DNA of 64,000 nucleotides from Rhodococcus zopfii NBRC 100606 = JCM 9919 (GTDB lineage: Bacteria > Actinomycetota > Actinomycetes > Mycobacteriales > Mycobacteriaceae), in assembly GCF_001895025.1 (NCBI RefSeq), contig NZ_BCXI01000001.1, positions 310,001 to 374,000 of the forward strand, written 5' to 3'. The stretch's first letter is position 1. Each line of letters opens with the position of its first letter. Under the pieces are notes generated by a model, which saw nothing but the letters and a program-made list of their open reading frames with translations, ran no database searches and was not told the origin of the DNA. Below, in pieces: positions 44,278 through 53,810 of this stretch. Both the position numbers and the translations under genes were made by a program.

Positions 44278-44350
44278 GCGCCGGCACCTCCGTCGGCCGA
44301 ACGACCGTCGACAGTTCACCATCCATTGAGTCAGTGCGCACCCTCCACAG

Positions 44351-44370
44351 TAAGGGCCCGTCGGCCCCTA
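44351..44370. promoter_or_regulatory. DosR-box-like palindrome upstream of the hydrogenase operon
   Basis: TAAGGGCC-N4-GGCCCCTA is a 20-base imperfect palindrome (seven of eight arm bases pair) with the geometry of a DosR box and the GGGNC/GNCCC core. It lies 74 bases upstream of hyhB, a normal promoter distance. It could also fold as a short hairpin after the ATPase gene, but no T-run follows. Confidence 0.45.
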
Positions 44371-44372
44371 CT

Positions 44373-44414
44373 CGGACGATTTGCCGCCAGAGGCGGCGGA
44401 CGATTTGCTGCCAG
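44373..44414. repeat. Two-copy direct repeat, 24-bp period
   Basis: CGGACGATTTGCCGCCAG (44373-44390) is repeated at 44397-44414 with one mismatch. The copies lie between the ATPase stop and the DosR-like palindrome, in the hyhB promoter region. They may be activator sites or a small duplication. Confidence 0.7.
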
Positions 44415-44422
44415 GTCGGCTC

Positions 44423-46789
44423 TCACCGCTGTGGTGCCTCATCCGGGCGCTCCTCATACTCGGCCAGAGTGAAGTAGTTCTCCTCCTCCTGGACAAAATG
44501 CAGGCGCAGCAGCGCATACAGGCCGTACAGACACGCGAGCAGATCTTCGTACTGGTCCGGGTCGATACCGCCGCGAGAATCGATCCGCCGGCGATGGGTG
44601 TGCAGCCTCCGACCGAGCCGGTCGATCTCGGCGTGCATCCGGCTCATCGTCGCGGTGGCCTCACCGCCGCCGAGCGGCGCGGCCAGAGCGGGGTAGAGCT
44701 CGGTCTCCTCGGCCTGTTCGTGGGGAAGCAGGGTCTCGGTGAGGAAGTCGTCGACGCGACGCAGCGAGTCCTCCGCTTGCCGGGGATCACCGGCCGCCAG
44801 GAGCTGGGCGGTGTCGCGCAGCATGGACAGTTGGTCTCGCATCTCCTCGTGCTCCGACGAGAAGCGGTGCAGCATGTCCTCGGTGCGGGCCGGCACCACG
44901 GTGTCGCGGGTGTGCTCGCCGCGCAGGGCCCGGAGCGCGTTGAGAATGACGGCGACGTCGATGGCTTCCTGCAGCAACGCGCCCAGTGCCGGGGTCACCC
45001 AGCCGGCCGCCGCACATCCCATCGCCACCAGCGACAAGCCCATCCCGACGATGGCGCTCTCGAGGGCGATCCGGCGGGAACGGCGCGCGATTTCCATCGC
45101 ATCGGCGAGCCGGTCCAGCCGGTCCGTGGTCAGGACGATATCCGCAGCTTCGGAGCTCGCCGTCGATCCGCGCGCACCCATCGCGACCCCGACCGTGGCG
45201 GCGGCCAGGGCAGGAGCGTCGTTGACGCCGTCGCCCACCATCACCGTCACCGCCGACTCGCGCTCGGCTCGCACCCGGGACACCTTGTCCGCCGGAGTCT
45301 GTTCGGCGTACACGCGGTCGAGTCCGAGAATCGCACCGATCTCCTCGGCGGGCTCGCGCCGGTCCCCGGTCAGCATCACCAACCGGTTCAGCCCCGCGGA
45401 CCGTAGTCGTCGCAGAGTGCGCGGCGCGTCCCTGCGCAAGGGGTCGATCAACAGGATGGCGCCGGCCAGCTCACCGTCGACGGTCACCCACACGACGACC
45501 GCGCCGTCGAGCGCGCTCCTGGCCAGCACGGCCCGAGCCCACTGTGGTGCATGTGACGGGAGCGCCAGCGTCCCGACGGTCACCCGGCGTCCGTCCACGG
45601 TGGCCGCGATCCCCGTACCGGGCTCCTCCACGACATCGGCGGGGTACGACAGTGTCAGGTCTCGCATCTTCGCCTCTTGCACGAGCGCAGCGGCGAGGAC
45701 GTGTGCGGAAACCTGGTCGGCGGACGCCGCCAGGCGCAGAATTTCGACGGCGTCGTAGCCGGGAGCGGTGACGATGTCGGACCCCGCAGGCCGCCCGCTG
45801 GTGAGGGTTCCGGTCTTGTCCATGACGAGGGTGGTTGCGTGACCCAGGTTTTCGAGGGCACCACCGCTGCGGATCACCACTCCCCTGCGCGATGCACGCG
45901 AGAGGCCGGACACGATGGCGACCGGGGCGGCGAGCAGCAGCGGGCACGGTGTCGCCACGACGAGCACAGCGACCGCTCGTACCGCGGTGCCACTGACCGC
46001 CCACGCGATTGCCGCGAGAATCAGCGCGAGCGGAAGGAACCACGCCGCAATCCGATCCGCCAACCGGACGACGGGGGCAGATTCCGCGGCAGCATCGCGC
46101 GCGAGCCGGACAACACCGGCGTAGGTGCTGTCCTCCGCGGTCGCCCGTGCCTCCATTTCGAAGACGTCACCGGCGTTGATGACACCGGACCGCACGGCCT
46201 CTCCGTCACCGAGCCGGACGTGCATCGGTTCACCGGTGAGCGTGGATTCGTCGAGGACGGCGACAGGACTGCTGATCCAGCCGTCCACCGGAACCGTTTC
46301 GCCCGATCCGACGACGAGGATGTCCCCTGCGGTGATCTCGTCGATGGAGACGGTCTCGACGGTGTCCCGGCGGCGGCGCCGGGAGGATCGGGGCGCGCGG
46401 TCGAGCAGACTTCGCAGATCCTTCGACGCGCGGCGGTTCGCCGCGGCATCGAGACTCTGTCCCGTGGCCAGCATGACCGCGATGAGGGCGCCGGCCAGAT
46501 ACTCGTCGACCAGCAGCGTGCCGATCAGCGACAGCACGGCGATCAGGTCGACCCCCACCCTGCCACGACGCACCGCCGCCACCACCCACCACACCGAAGG
46601 CACGATCGCGATCACCGTGCCCGCGATCCAGAAGCCGTCCGCGGCGCCGGGCGCACCCAGGATCCAGGCGACAACGCCGCCGGCCAGCGAGACAAGAGTA
46701 AGAACCAGCAGAGCAGGTTCGACCGAGCGACGCCACCGTTCCCGCCGAGCGGGATTCGGCGCCGACCCTTCCACCATCGCCGGCCTCAC
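44423..46789 (-). CDS. P1B-type metal ATPase with C-terminal hemerythrin domain
   Basis: Metal-transporting P-type ATPase of 788 residues. Order: N-terminal membrane helices without a CxxC metal domain, actuator TGEP (about 185-188), TPC motif in helix 6 (280-282, VVATPCPLLLA), phosphorylation site DKTGT (324-328), hinge MVGDGVNDAPAL, then a hemerythrin-like domain (about 641-780) with His647, His690 followed by EQAEE, His719 and His764 in LHFVQEEE. TPC plus hemerythrin is the P1B-5 pattern, linked to Ni/Fe/Co handling and an O2-responsive di-iron site. The GTG at 46789 follows GGAGGGG. It lies upstream of the hydrogenase operon on the same strand. Confidence 0.9.
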   Translation of the reverse strand: MRPAMVEGSAPNPARRERWRRSVEPALLVLTLVSLAGGVVAWILGAPGAADGFWIAGTVIAIVPSVWWVVAAVRRGRVGVDLIAVLSLIGTLLVDEYLAGALIAVMLATGQSLDAAANRRASKDLRSLLDRAPRSSRRRRRDTVETVSIDEITAGDILVVGSGETVPVDGWISSPVAVLDESTLTGEPMHVRLGDGEAVRSGVINAGDVFEMEARATAEDSTYAGVVRLARDAAAESAPVVRLADRIAAWFLPLALILAAIAWAVSGTAVRAVAVLVVATPCPLLLAAPVAIVSGLSRASRRGVVIRSGGALENLGHATTLVMDKTGTLTSGRPAGSDIVTAPGYDAVEILRLAASADQVSAHVLAAALVQEAKMRDLTLSYPADVVEEPGTGIAATVDGRRVTVGTLALPSHAPQWARAVLARSALDGAVVVWVTVDGELAGAILLIDPLRRDAPRTLRRLRSAGLNRLVMLTGDRREPAEEIGAILGLDRVYAEQTPADKVSRVRAERESAVTVMVGDGVNDAPALAAATVGVAMGARGSTASSEAADIVLTTDRLDRLADAMEIARRSRRIALESAIVGMGLSLVAMGCAAAGWVTPALGALLQEAIDVAVILNALRALRGEHTRDTVVPARTEDMLHRFSSEHEEMRDQLSMLRDTAQLLAAGDPRQAEDSLRRVDDFLTETLLPHEQAEETELYPALAAPLGGGEATATMSRMHAEIDRLGRRLHTHRRRIDSRGGIDPDQYEDLLACLYGLYALLRLHFVQEEENYFTLAEYEERPDEAPQR

Positions 46790-47146
46790 CAGAGGTCCCC
46801 TCCGGCTCTGATCATGAGTGCGTTGCCCGAACCAACCATCCAGAAGTCACCTCGAAACGAACTGCCCGGACCGGCCTCGATCGTACCCACCGCGTCGGCG
46901 TGGACAACTGCCGACGATTCCGGGCGAAGCGACGCCACCCACTCGAACTGCACCGTCGGACCCGATTTGCGGCGGAATGCGATCAGGGGAGAAGCGCGAG
47001 CGATCACGCACTCGGCGGGACGTACATCGGCAGTACCCGACGCATCGGACGTGACCAATGGCCCTGCCGTTTCGATCCGCGGTGGAGTCGAATGGAGTCG
47101 GCTGGTACGCGCCCTCGACCCCGTGGCCAGGACAGGAGGTCTCCCG
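46790..47146. other. Divergent promoter region between the ATPase and site-2 protease genes
   Basis: About 357 bases without a convincing gene. A frame on the minus strand is open and its stop overlaps the ATPase start, but its codons lack the strong third-position GC bias of real genes here. It should hold both divergent promoters. A DosR-like dyad occurs at 47048-47067. Confidence 0.55.
47048..47067. promoter_or_regulatory. Weak DosR-box-like dyad
   Basis: Core GTGACC-AAT-GGCCCT keeps the GNGAC and GNCCC half-sites with DosR spacing, but differs from consensus at several positions. It lies ~80 bases upstream of the site-2 protease gene. Confidence 0.3.
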
Positions 47147-48316
47147 ATGCTACGCGGAGCGATTCCCATCGGCCGGGTCGCCGGCATCCGCATCGCGGTG
47201 CACTGGTCGCTCTTCGCGACCCTGGTGCTGCTGGCGTCGCTGCTTTCGATGTCACTACTGCCGGGGCAATACCCCGGACGGCCGGCACCGCACTACTGGC
47301 TCACCGGCACGCTGACCGCAGCGGCGTTCATCCTGACTCTCGCCGCACACGAGCTCGCGCACTCCGCCGTCGCACGCCGCCACGGCGTCGCCGTCGACCG
47401 GATCACCCTGTGGCTGCTCGGTGGGATGTCCGAACTTCGCGAGGAACCACGCGATCCGCAGGCAGACCTCCGTATCGCACTCGCCGGACCGGTGACCAGC
47501 CTGCTGGTCGGCGCGGTACTGCTTGCGGTGGCCTACCCTGCCGAGCAGTTGATCGGTCCCCTCGCGGCCACTGCCCTGATCTGGCTGGGAACGGCGAATC
47601 TGGTGCTCGCGGTCTTCAACATGCTTCCTGGCGCTCCGCTGGACGGTGGCCGGGTGCTACGCGCCGTTCTGTGGCGGCACAGCGGTGACCGGCTGGCTGC
47701 CACGACAACCGCGGCCCGGAGTGGCCGGGGCGTCGGAACGGTGCTGATCCTCCTCGGCGGTGCCCAGGCAATCCTGCTCGGCAGCGCCGGCGGACTCTGG
47801 TTGATGCTGCTCGGGTGGTTTCTTCGGACGGCGGCGAATGTGGAGCTGATGACCGCGTCCGCGCGGCATCGTCTCGGGGACCTTCGCGTGGCCGATGCGA
47901 TGACACCCCGCCCCGTCGCCGCGGCCGCCGCCAGCACCGTCGACGAGTTCACGACCACCGCGGCGGCCTCGTCTCATCACCGGCTCTTCCCCGTCGTCGA
48001 CCAGAACATGCAGCCCGTCGGCAGGATCACCCTGAGCGATCTGGCGCGGACGTCCCCCGGCGAGCGCGGCCGAACGACCATCGGATCACTCGCCCGGCCG
48101 CTGCCCGACGCCGACATTGTGACGAGCGATGCCCGGTTGGCCGACGTGGCCACGACAGTGCTGCTCCGACCGGGCCTGGATCTGATTGCGGTCGTCGACC
48201 GTGAGCGACACCTGACAGGCATCGTCACAGCCACCGACCTCGTGCGCGTGTGCGACCGGACCGCTCTCGGACTTCCCTTACGCGACCACCCGACAGCCCC
48301 GGGCAACAGTGGCTGA
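47147..48316 (+). CDS. Site-2 metalloprotease with CBS domains (Rip3-like)
   Basis: Intramembrane M50 protease of 389 residues. The zinc motif HELAH is at 68-72 in a membrane helix, and the second ligand motif NMLPGAPLDGGRVLRA includes Asp166. About six membrane helices precede two CBS domains (about residues 245-380, VADAMTPRPVAAAAASTVDEF then LARPLPDADIVTSDARLADV), which usually bind adenosyl ligands. This architecture matches Rv2625c (Rip3), a DosR-regulon member. Such enzymes cleave membrane anti-sigma factors or other helices; the substrate here is unknown. The ATG has a strong AGGAGGT upstream. Confidence 0.9.
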   Translation: MLRGAIPIGRVAGIRIAVHWSLFATLVLLASLLSMSLLPGQYPGRPAPHYWLTGTLTAAAFILTLAAHELAHSAVARRHGVAVDRITLWLLGGMSELREEPRDPQADLRIALAGPVTSLLVGAVLLAVAYPAEQLIGPLAATALIWLGTANLVLAVFNMLPGAPLDGGRVLRAVLWRHSGDRLAATTTAARSGRGVGTVLILLGGAQAILLGSAGGLWLMLLGWFLRTAANVELMTASARHRLGDLRVADAMTPRPVAAAAASTVDEFTTTAAASSHHRLFPVVDQNMQPVGRITLSDLARTSPGERGRTTIGSLARPLPDADIVTSDARLADVATTVLLRPGLDLIAVVDRERHLTGIVTATDLVRVCDRTALGLPLRDHPTAPGNSG

Positions 48317-48579
48317 TCGTCGGATCCGACGGCACAAGCAACGACGAGTCCGGTGGCGCAAGATTTTCCGTCAGTGGGCACGCACCGGCGAGCGGGGCGT
48401 CGACGCCGGGACTCGGCCGCCGTCCCCGGTGTCGATGTTCGGTTGTGCGACCCGCCGTGATGGTGGATGCTGCGGCCGGTCTCGCGTCGGTCACGGATCG
48501 GGCCGGAAGCCGCCCGGGGTGTGTGCCGCGCGGGAGAATTGTCGGTGTCCGGCACCCGACCGGTGGAGGGAGCATTCCG

Positions 48580-49068
48580 ATGAGCACCCCGACGACCGTG
48601 CTCGGCGAGGTTCGTCCCGAGCACGACTGCCCGCGCGGCTCGATCCTGGTGACCTTGCACTACCAGCGCAGTTTCCCGCTGCCGATCGGCACCGTGTGGG
48701 CGGCGGTGACCGAGCCGGACGTGCTGGCTCGCTGGTACGGGCGGTGGACCGGAGACCCGTCGTCGGGTCGGGTGCGGTTGACGATGACCGATGAGCACGA
48801 CTCGGCGACCACAGACGTGACGATCGTCGAATGCACGGGTCCGCGGTCGCTCGTCGTCGACCAGGACGGGTGGCGGCTCGAACTGCAGTTGCGGCAGGTC
48901 GGCCGGGTGACGACGCTCGAGTTCCTGCATCGGCACGTGCCGCGGTCCGAGGTGGCCGAGATCGGTCCCGGCTGGCAGTACTACCTGGATCGGCTCGGTG
49001 CGCTGCTGGTCGGGCAACGGGAACCGCACTGGGCGGACTATCCGGAGCTCGGCGAGTCGTACCGCTGA
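48580..49068 (+). CDS. SRPBCC/AHSA1-family protein
   Basis: A 162-residue START-like protein. The opening strand and helix YQRSFPLPIGTVWAAVTEPDVLARWYGRWTGDP is the typical AHSA1 N-terminus, and the end helix GWQYYLDRLGALLVGQREPHWADYPELGESYR is also characteristic. These proteins enclose hydrophobic ligands or modulate partner proteins; no specific ligand can be named. The ATG follows GGAGGGAG. A 263-base gap separates it from the protease gene, so it may be an independent unit. It converges on ppc. Confidence 0.85.
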   Translation: MSTPTTVLGEVRPEHDCPRGSILVTLHYQRSFPLPIGTVWAAVTEPDVLARWYGRWTGDPSSGRVRLTMTDEHDSATTDVTIVECTGPRSLVVDQDGWRLELQLRQVGRVTTLEFLHRHVPRSEVAEIGPGWQYYLDRLGALLVGQREPHWADYPELGESYR

Positions 49069-49131
49069 GCCGGGCCGGAAGGCGCAACCGTCCCTCCCTG
49101 CTTCCCTGTGCGCGAGCCGCTGCCCCGCGCG

Positions 49132-51882
49132 TCAGCCGCTGTTGCGCAGCGCGGTGGCCAGGCCGTTCATAGTGAGCTGGATACCGCGGCGCACCTCGTC
49201 GGTGTCCTCCCCCGCACGCAGCCGCCGCAACAGTTCCACCTGCAGGTGGTTGAGCGGTTCGAGATACGGGAATCGATTGTGCACCGACCGCGCCAGCGCC
49301 GGATTGTCCGCCATCAGATCCGGTTGCCCGGTGATCGCCAGATAGGTGCGGACGGTGCGGGCGTGTTCGTCGACGATCTTGCCGAAGACGCGCTCGCGCA
49401 GATCCGTGTCGGGGACGAGTTCCGCGTAGCGGGCGGCCAGCCCGAGGTCGGATTTCGCGAGCACCATCGCCATGTTCGACAGCACGGTGCGGAAGAACGG
49501 CCACCGCGCATACAGATCGGTGAGCGCGGCCCGGCGAGTGTCGTCGTCACCGACCCACGATTCGAAGGCGGTCCCGGTGCCGTACCAGCCGGGAAGCATG
49601 ACGCGGGACTGGGTCCAGGACAGCACCCACGGGATCGCCCGCAGGTCCGCGATCGACGATGTCGGCTTGCGGGAGGTGGGGCGGCTGCCGATGTTGAGCC
49701 GGCCGATCTCGCCGACGGGCGTCGCGGTGCGGAAGTACTCGACGAATCCGGGTGTCTCGTGCACGAGTTCGCCGTACGCCGTGCGGGCCCGGTCAGCGAG
49801 ATCGTCGAGGATCGCGTACGCCGCGGGTGCGTCGGCACCGAGACCTTCGACGTCGAGCAGCGTCGATTCGAGGGTCGCGGCGACGAGGCTTTCGAGGTTG
49901 CGGCGCGCCGAGCGTGGTTCGGCATACTTCGCGGCGATCACCTCGCCCTGTTCGGTCAGCCGCAGCGACCCGGTGACCGCGCCGGGCGGCTGCGCGAGAA
50001 TCGCGTCGTAGCTGGGACCGCCGCCGCGGCCGACGGTGCCGCCGCGGCCGTGGAAGAGGCGCAGCCGGATACCGTGTTCACGCGCGCACTCGACGAGGTC
50101 GAGTTCGCCGCGGTACAGCGCCCAATTCGCGGCGAGGTAACCCCCGTCCTTGTTCGAATCGGAGTAGCCGAGCATGACCTCCTGCACCGACCCGGCCGAG
50201 TCCACCAGGCTGCGGAACTCCGGAATCGACAGTGCCGCACCGAGAATCTCGGCGCCACGCTGGAGATCTTCGATGGTTTCGAACAGCGGGATCACCGCGA
50301 CGGGGCAACGGGGTCCGACGCCGGTGTGGTCGACGAGCCCGACCTCCTTCAGCAACACCGCCGCCTCGAGCAGATCGCTGACCGAGCCGCACATGCTGAT
50401 GATGTAATGCGACACGGCGTGGGCACCGAGGCGGCGGATCGCGTCGGCGGCGGCGCGCAGCACCCCGAGTTCGGCGGTGGTGAGCTCCCCGAGCTGCGCA
50501 TCGGGGGCACTCAGCGGACGACGGATGCCGAGTTCGCGGGTGAGCAGTTCGACCTTGCGTTCTTCGGAGAGCACCGCATAGTCGTCGGTGACGCCGGCCC
50601 AGGCGAGCAGTTCGGCCACGACCCGGCCGTGGACTTCGGAGTTCTGCCGCAGATCGAGCGCGCTGAGATGGAACCCGAACACCTCGACGGCGCTGCGCAG
50701 GCGAGCGAGGCGGTCGTCGGCGAGAACCTCGGCGCCGGCCGCGCGCAGTGAGGTGTCGAGGACCTCGAGGTCGGCGAGCAGGTCGGCCGGGCTCGGGTAG
50801 GGCTCACGGGCGGGAACGTCGAAATCCGGCGGGTCGTCGAGCAAGCGCTGCGCGGTCCCGGCGAGACGGCCGCGGATGCCGCGGATCGCACGCCGATACG
50901 GCTCGTCGGCTCGTGACGGCTCGTCGTCCGCCGCAGCGGCGACGAGCGCGGTGAGCTCGGCGGTGACCGGGACGAGCCGCACGGACATCGACAGTTCCTG
51001 CTCGAGGTCCGCGAGTTCGCTGCGGTAGTGACCGAACACCGTGGTCGCGGCGCGGTCGGTGGCGCGGCGGACGACGTCGGCGGTGACGTTGGGATTGCCG
51101 TCGCGGTCACCGCCGATCCACGATCCGGTCCGCACGATCGGTTCGGTGAGCAGGCCGGTGCCGGGCCATCGGGACCGCAATTCGCGGCGGACCTCCGCAT
51201 CGAGTGCGGGCACCACCTCGAACAGTGAGGCTTCGTAGTAGCGCAGGCCGGTTTCGATCTCGTCCTGGATCCGCAGTCGGGACAACCGGATCAGCGCGGT
51301 CTGCCACAGCGTGAGGATCTGCCGCCACAGCTGCCGATCGATCGCGGCGATCTCGGTGGCCTCGTCCGCGCGACCGCGGCGGCGCATGAGTTCGGTGATC
51401 CGGGACTGCACGACGAACACGGTGCGCCGGCGGGTTTCGGTGGGGTGCGCGGTGATGACCGGCGAGACCAGCGCGTGCGAAAGAGCCACCGCGACCGCGT
51501 CCGGGTCGAGGTCGGCGGCGTCGAGCTTGGCGTAGGTGGCGGCCAGCGAACTGTCCTGCGGCGCTTCCCCGGCGCTGATGTGCAGCGCGCGGCGCCGTTC
51601 GCGGTGCAGATCCTCGGCGAGATTCGCGAGCAGCGCGAAATGGCTGAACGCGCGGATGACGGGGATCGTGTCGGCGGTGGCGACCCCGCCGAACATGGTC
51701 GCGAGGTCGGCGCGGTCGAGTTCGGAGCGGCGCACCCGGAAGCTTTCGATCCGGGCCTTCTCGACGAGTTCGTAGGCGGCTTCCCCGGCGTGCCGGCGCA
51801 CGATCTGCCCGAGGATACTGCCGAGCAGACGGATGTCGTCGCGTAGAGGCTCGGTCGCGGCTGTTCCGGTCGGGATGCTCAT
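49132..51882 (-). CDS. ppc: Phosphoenolpyruvate carboxylase
   Basis: Anaplerotic enzyme of 916 residues fixing bicarbonate onto PEP to make oxaloacetate. Catalytic motifs are visible: [14 protein letters not shown] (catalytic His) near residue 140, the loop [19 protein letters not shown] near residue 600, and the C-terminal [12 protein letters not shown]. The ATG is 46 bases from secG on the same strand, so ppc ends the gap-pgk-tpiA-secG-ppc array. The order differs from corynebacteria, where ppc precedes secG. Confidence 0.96.
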   Translation of the reverse strand: MSIPTGTAATEPLRDDIRLLGSILGQIVRRHAGEAAYELVEKARIESFRVRRSELDRADLATMFGGVATADTIPVIRAFSHFALLANLAEDLHRERRRALHISAGEAPQDSSLAATYAKLDAADLDPDAVAVALSHALVSPVITAHPTETRRRTVFVVQSRITELMRRRGRADEATEIAAIDRQLWRQILTLWQTALIRLSRLRIQDEIETGLRYYEASLFEVVPALDAEVRRELRSRWPGTGLLTEPIVRTGSWIGGDRDGNPNVTADVVRRATDRAATTVFGHYRSELADLEQELSMSVRLVPVTAELTALVAAAADDEPSRADEPYRRAIRGIRGRLAGTAQRLLDDPPDFDVPAREPYPSPADLLADLEVLDTSLRAAGAEVLADDRLARLRSAVEVFGFHLSALDLRQNSEVHGRVVAELLAWAGVTDDYAVLSEERKVELLTRELGIRRPLSAPDAQLGELTTAELGVLRAAADAIRRLGAHAVSHYIISMCGSVSDLLEAAVLLKEVGLVDHTGVGPRCPVAVIPLFETIEDLQRGAEILGAALSIPEFRSLVDSAGSVQEVMLGYSDSNKDGGYLAANWALYRGELDLVECAREHGIRLRLFHGRGGTVGRGGGPSYDAILAQPPGAVTGSLRLTEQGEVIAAKYAEPRSARRNLESLVAATLESTLLDVEGLGADAPAAYAILDDLADRARTAYGELVHETPGFVEYFRTATPVGEIGRLNIGSRPTSRKPTSSIADLRAIPWVLSWTQSRVMLPGWYGTGTAFESWVGDDDTRRAALTDLYARWPFFRTVLSNMAMVLAKSDLGLAARYAELVPDTDLRERVFGKIVDEHARTVRTYLAITGQPDLMADNPALARSVHNRFPYLEPLNHLQVELLRRLRAGEDTDEVRRGIQLTMNGLATALRNSG

Positions 51883-51928
51883 CCGGCCAGTATCGGCGCG
51901 TGGCGCCGGTCCCGCGACCGGAAGCCGG

Positions 51929-52162
51929 TCAGCTGAACTTGATCTGCAGACCGATGCCGAGGATGGCGATCAGCCAGATGATGCCGGTGAAGACGGTGAG
52001 GCGGTCGAGGTTCTTCTCCGCGACCGTCGATCCGGACAGGCTCGACTGAACGCCGCCACCGAACAGGCTGGACAGGCCGCCACCCTTACCGCGGTGCAGC
52101 AGCACCAGCAGGATCAGCAGGAGGCTGGTGACAATCAGCAGAATGTCCAGGAACAGTTCCAT
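51929..52162 (-). CDS. secG: Protein-export membrane subunit SecG
   Basis: A 77-residue SecYEG subunit with two membrane helices (residues 4-22 and 57-75) joined by a Gly/Ser-rich loop containing [14 protein letters not shown], the SecG signature. It assists translocation through the SecY channel. In actinobacteria secG usually sits next to tpiA; here an MFS gene is between them. Confidence 0.93.
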   Translation of the reverse strand: MELFLDILLIVTSLLLILLVLLHRGKGGGLSSLFGGGVQSSLSGSTVAEKNLDRLTVFTGIIWLIAILGIGLQIKFS

Positions 52163-52561
52163 GCGGCGCTCGGTGTCCTTCGATGGTCGGTGACGTCGGC
52201 CGTCAGCTTACCCGGTGGTCTCGGGGGTGCGACCCGCGGAGCCACCCGCGTCGGATCGCCGACCGGCAGGACAACCGCGCGCGACCGACAGCGCGCAGCT
52301 GTCTCTCCGGTCTGTGGTGTTCGTGCGGGCCACTTCCGCCACACCGCCGTCACCGTCCGGACACAGCGGCACCAACAGCTTTCGCGAGCTCGGACTCGCC
52401 GCGGTATCTCGGTCGAGGAGTCGCCGCGCTGGCCGCCGATCGCGCGCGGGGCCGCTGGAACCAACAGTCGGTGACGTCGGCCGATCTCGCCCGCGCCTAT
52501 CACTTCACCGATGTCGACGGATCCCGGCCCGACGCCTGGGCCGGCTCGTGACGGGCCCGCG
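52163..52561. other. Intergenic region upstream of secG
   Basis: About 400 bases with no convincing gene. Its right end has a hairpin that would terminate the MFS gene. The rest should hold an independent secG-ppc promoter, which normal tpiA-secG linkage would not need. I did not find a clear -10/-35 pair. Confidence 0.5.
52524..52544 (-). terminator. Hairpin downstream of the MFS gene
   Basis: CCGGCCC and GGGCCGG form a perfect seven-base stem with a seven-base loop, 18 bases after the MFS stop. No T-run follows. Confidence 0.45.
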
Positions 52562-53779
52562 CTACGCGGCCGGCGCGCCGTGGGTGTGGCGGTCGCGGCC
52601 GGCGAACCCGCCCGACAGGCTCTGGCCGACGGCACACGCCGCGATCAGGATCAGGACGGGCGTCCAGGTCCCGGTGACGTCGAAGATCGCACCGGCCGCG
52701 ATCGGGCCGCACATTGCCAGCAGGTAGCCGACGCACTGCGCCATCCCGGACAGCTGCGCCGTCTGCGCGACCGTGCGGGTGCGCAGCCCGAACAGCGCCA
52801 TGGCGAGCACGAACATCGCGCCCGAACTGACACCGGCGACGATCGCCCACAGCAGCACCAGTTCCGGGGCGAGCAGAATCCCGGCGATGGCGACGACGAG
52901 GATCGCACCGCCGATCACCGCGAGCACACTCAGATCGGCACGGTTGCCCATCAGGACGGTCGCCCCGAGACCGGCGACGATACCGACGACCTGGTACGCG
53001 AACGAATGCCAGCCGGCGGTGGCGGCGTCGACGCCGAGACTCGCTTCGATCGACGGCAGCCACGTCACCATCAGGTAGAACGTGGTCGATTGCAGGCCCA
53101 TGAACACGGTGACCTGCCACGCGACACCCGAGCGCCACATCGAACGGCCCGGCCCGGCTGCCGCCGCGAGCGGTGCGTCCGCGGGCTCGCCGGGCACGAC
53201 CCGGCCGCGCAGGAACCACACGCCTGCCGCTGCACACGGCAGGATCGCCCACACCGCCAGCGCGGTGCGCCAGTCACCGGTCGCGACCGCCAGCGGCACC
53301 GCCAACCCGGATCCGAGCCCGGCGGCACCGGTGGTCACCGACGAGAACATGCCGGTGACGGTCGTGAGCCGGTCCGCGTGATCGCGTTTGACGACGGCGG
53401 GCAGCAGCACGTTCCCGACCGCGATACCGGCGCCGATCGCCACGGTGCCCAGCCACAGCCACCCCGCGCCGGGCAACGACCGCACGAGGATCCCGGCGGC
53501 GAGCACACCCATCGCGAGCAGGATCAGCTGGTGCGAACCGAAACGAGCGGCGGGCCGGTGGATCCACGGGGACACCACCGCGAAGCACAGCAGCGGGACC
53601 GCCCCGAGAATCCCGAGCCCGGTGCTGTCCAGGCCGGTGTCCGCGCCGATCCGGCCGAGGAGCGGGCCGACCGCGGTGATGGGAGGGCGCAGGCAGGCAG
53701 CGACGAGCAGCACCGCGAACAGGCCGAACAGCACCGTTCGGCGGGTCGGTCCGGAACGGACGAATCCTGCGGTAGTCAT
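52562..53779 (-). CDS. MFS transporter (CynX/NimT-like)
   Basis: A 405-residue transporter with 12 predicted membrane helices. The N-terminal LLVAACLRPPITAVGPLLGRIGAD motif is typical of the cyanate/2-nitroimidazole (CynX/NimT) subfamily. The real substrate cannot be read from sequence. The ATG at 53779 was chosen over an upstream one that would lie in the terminator hairpin. It interrupts the usual tpiA-secG linkage and is bracketed by hairpins at 53811-53844 and 52524-52544. Confidence 0.87.
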   Translation of the reverse strand: MTTAGFVRSGPTRRTVLFGLFAVLLVAACLRPPITAVGPLLGRIGADTGLDSTGLGILGAVPLLCFAVVSPWIHRPAARFGSHQLILLAMGVLAAGILVRSLPGAGWLWLGTVAIGAGIAVGNVLLPAVVKRDHADRLTTVTGMFSSVTTGAAGLGSGLAVPLAVATGDWRTALAVWAILPCAAAGVWFLRGRVVPGEPADAPLAAAAGPGRSMWRSGVAWQVTVFMGLQSTTFYLMVTWLPSIEASLGVDAATAGWHSFAYQVVGIVAGLGATVLMGNRADLSVLAVIGGAILVVAIAGILLAPELVLLWAIVAGVSSGAMFVLAMALFGLRTRTVAQTAQLSGMAQCVGYLLAMCGPIAAGAIFDVTGTWTPVLILIAACAVGQSLSGGFAGRDRHTHGAPAA

Positions 53780-53810
53780 CGGTATCGATTCACTTTCGGG
53801 CGAAATGCCA

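Noticed and set aside
46786-47193. 135-codon frame upstream of the P-type ATPase whose stop overlaps the ATPase start
   Set aside because: Codon third positions lack the GC bias of neighbouring genes, no domain is recognisable, and the ATPase has its own ribosome site. It probably lies in the divergent promoter region.
48406-48429. CCGGGAC ... GTCCCCGG inverted repeat before the SRPBCC gene as a DosR box
   Set aside because: The half-sites are separated by nine bases instead of four, so the 20-base DosR geometry is not met.
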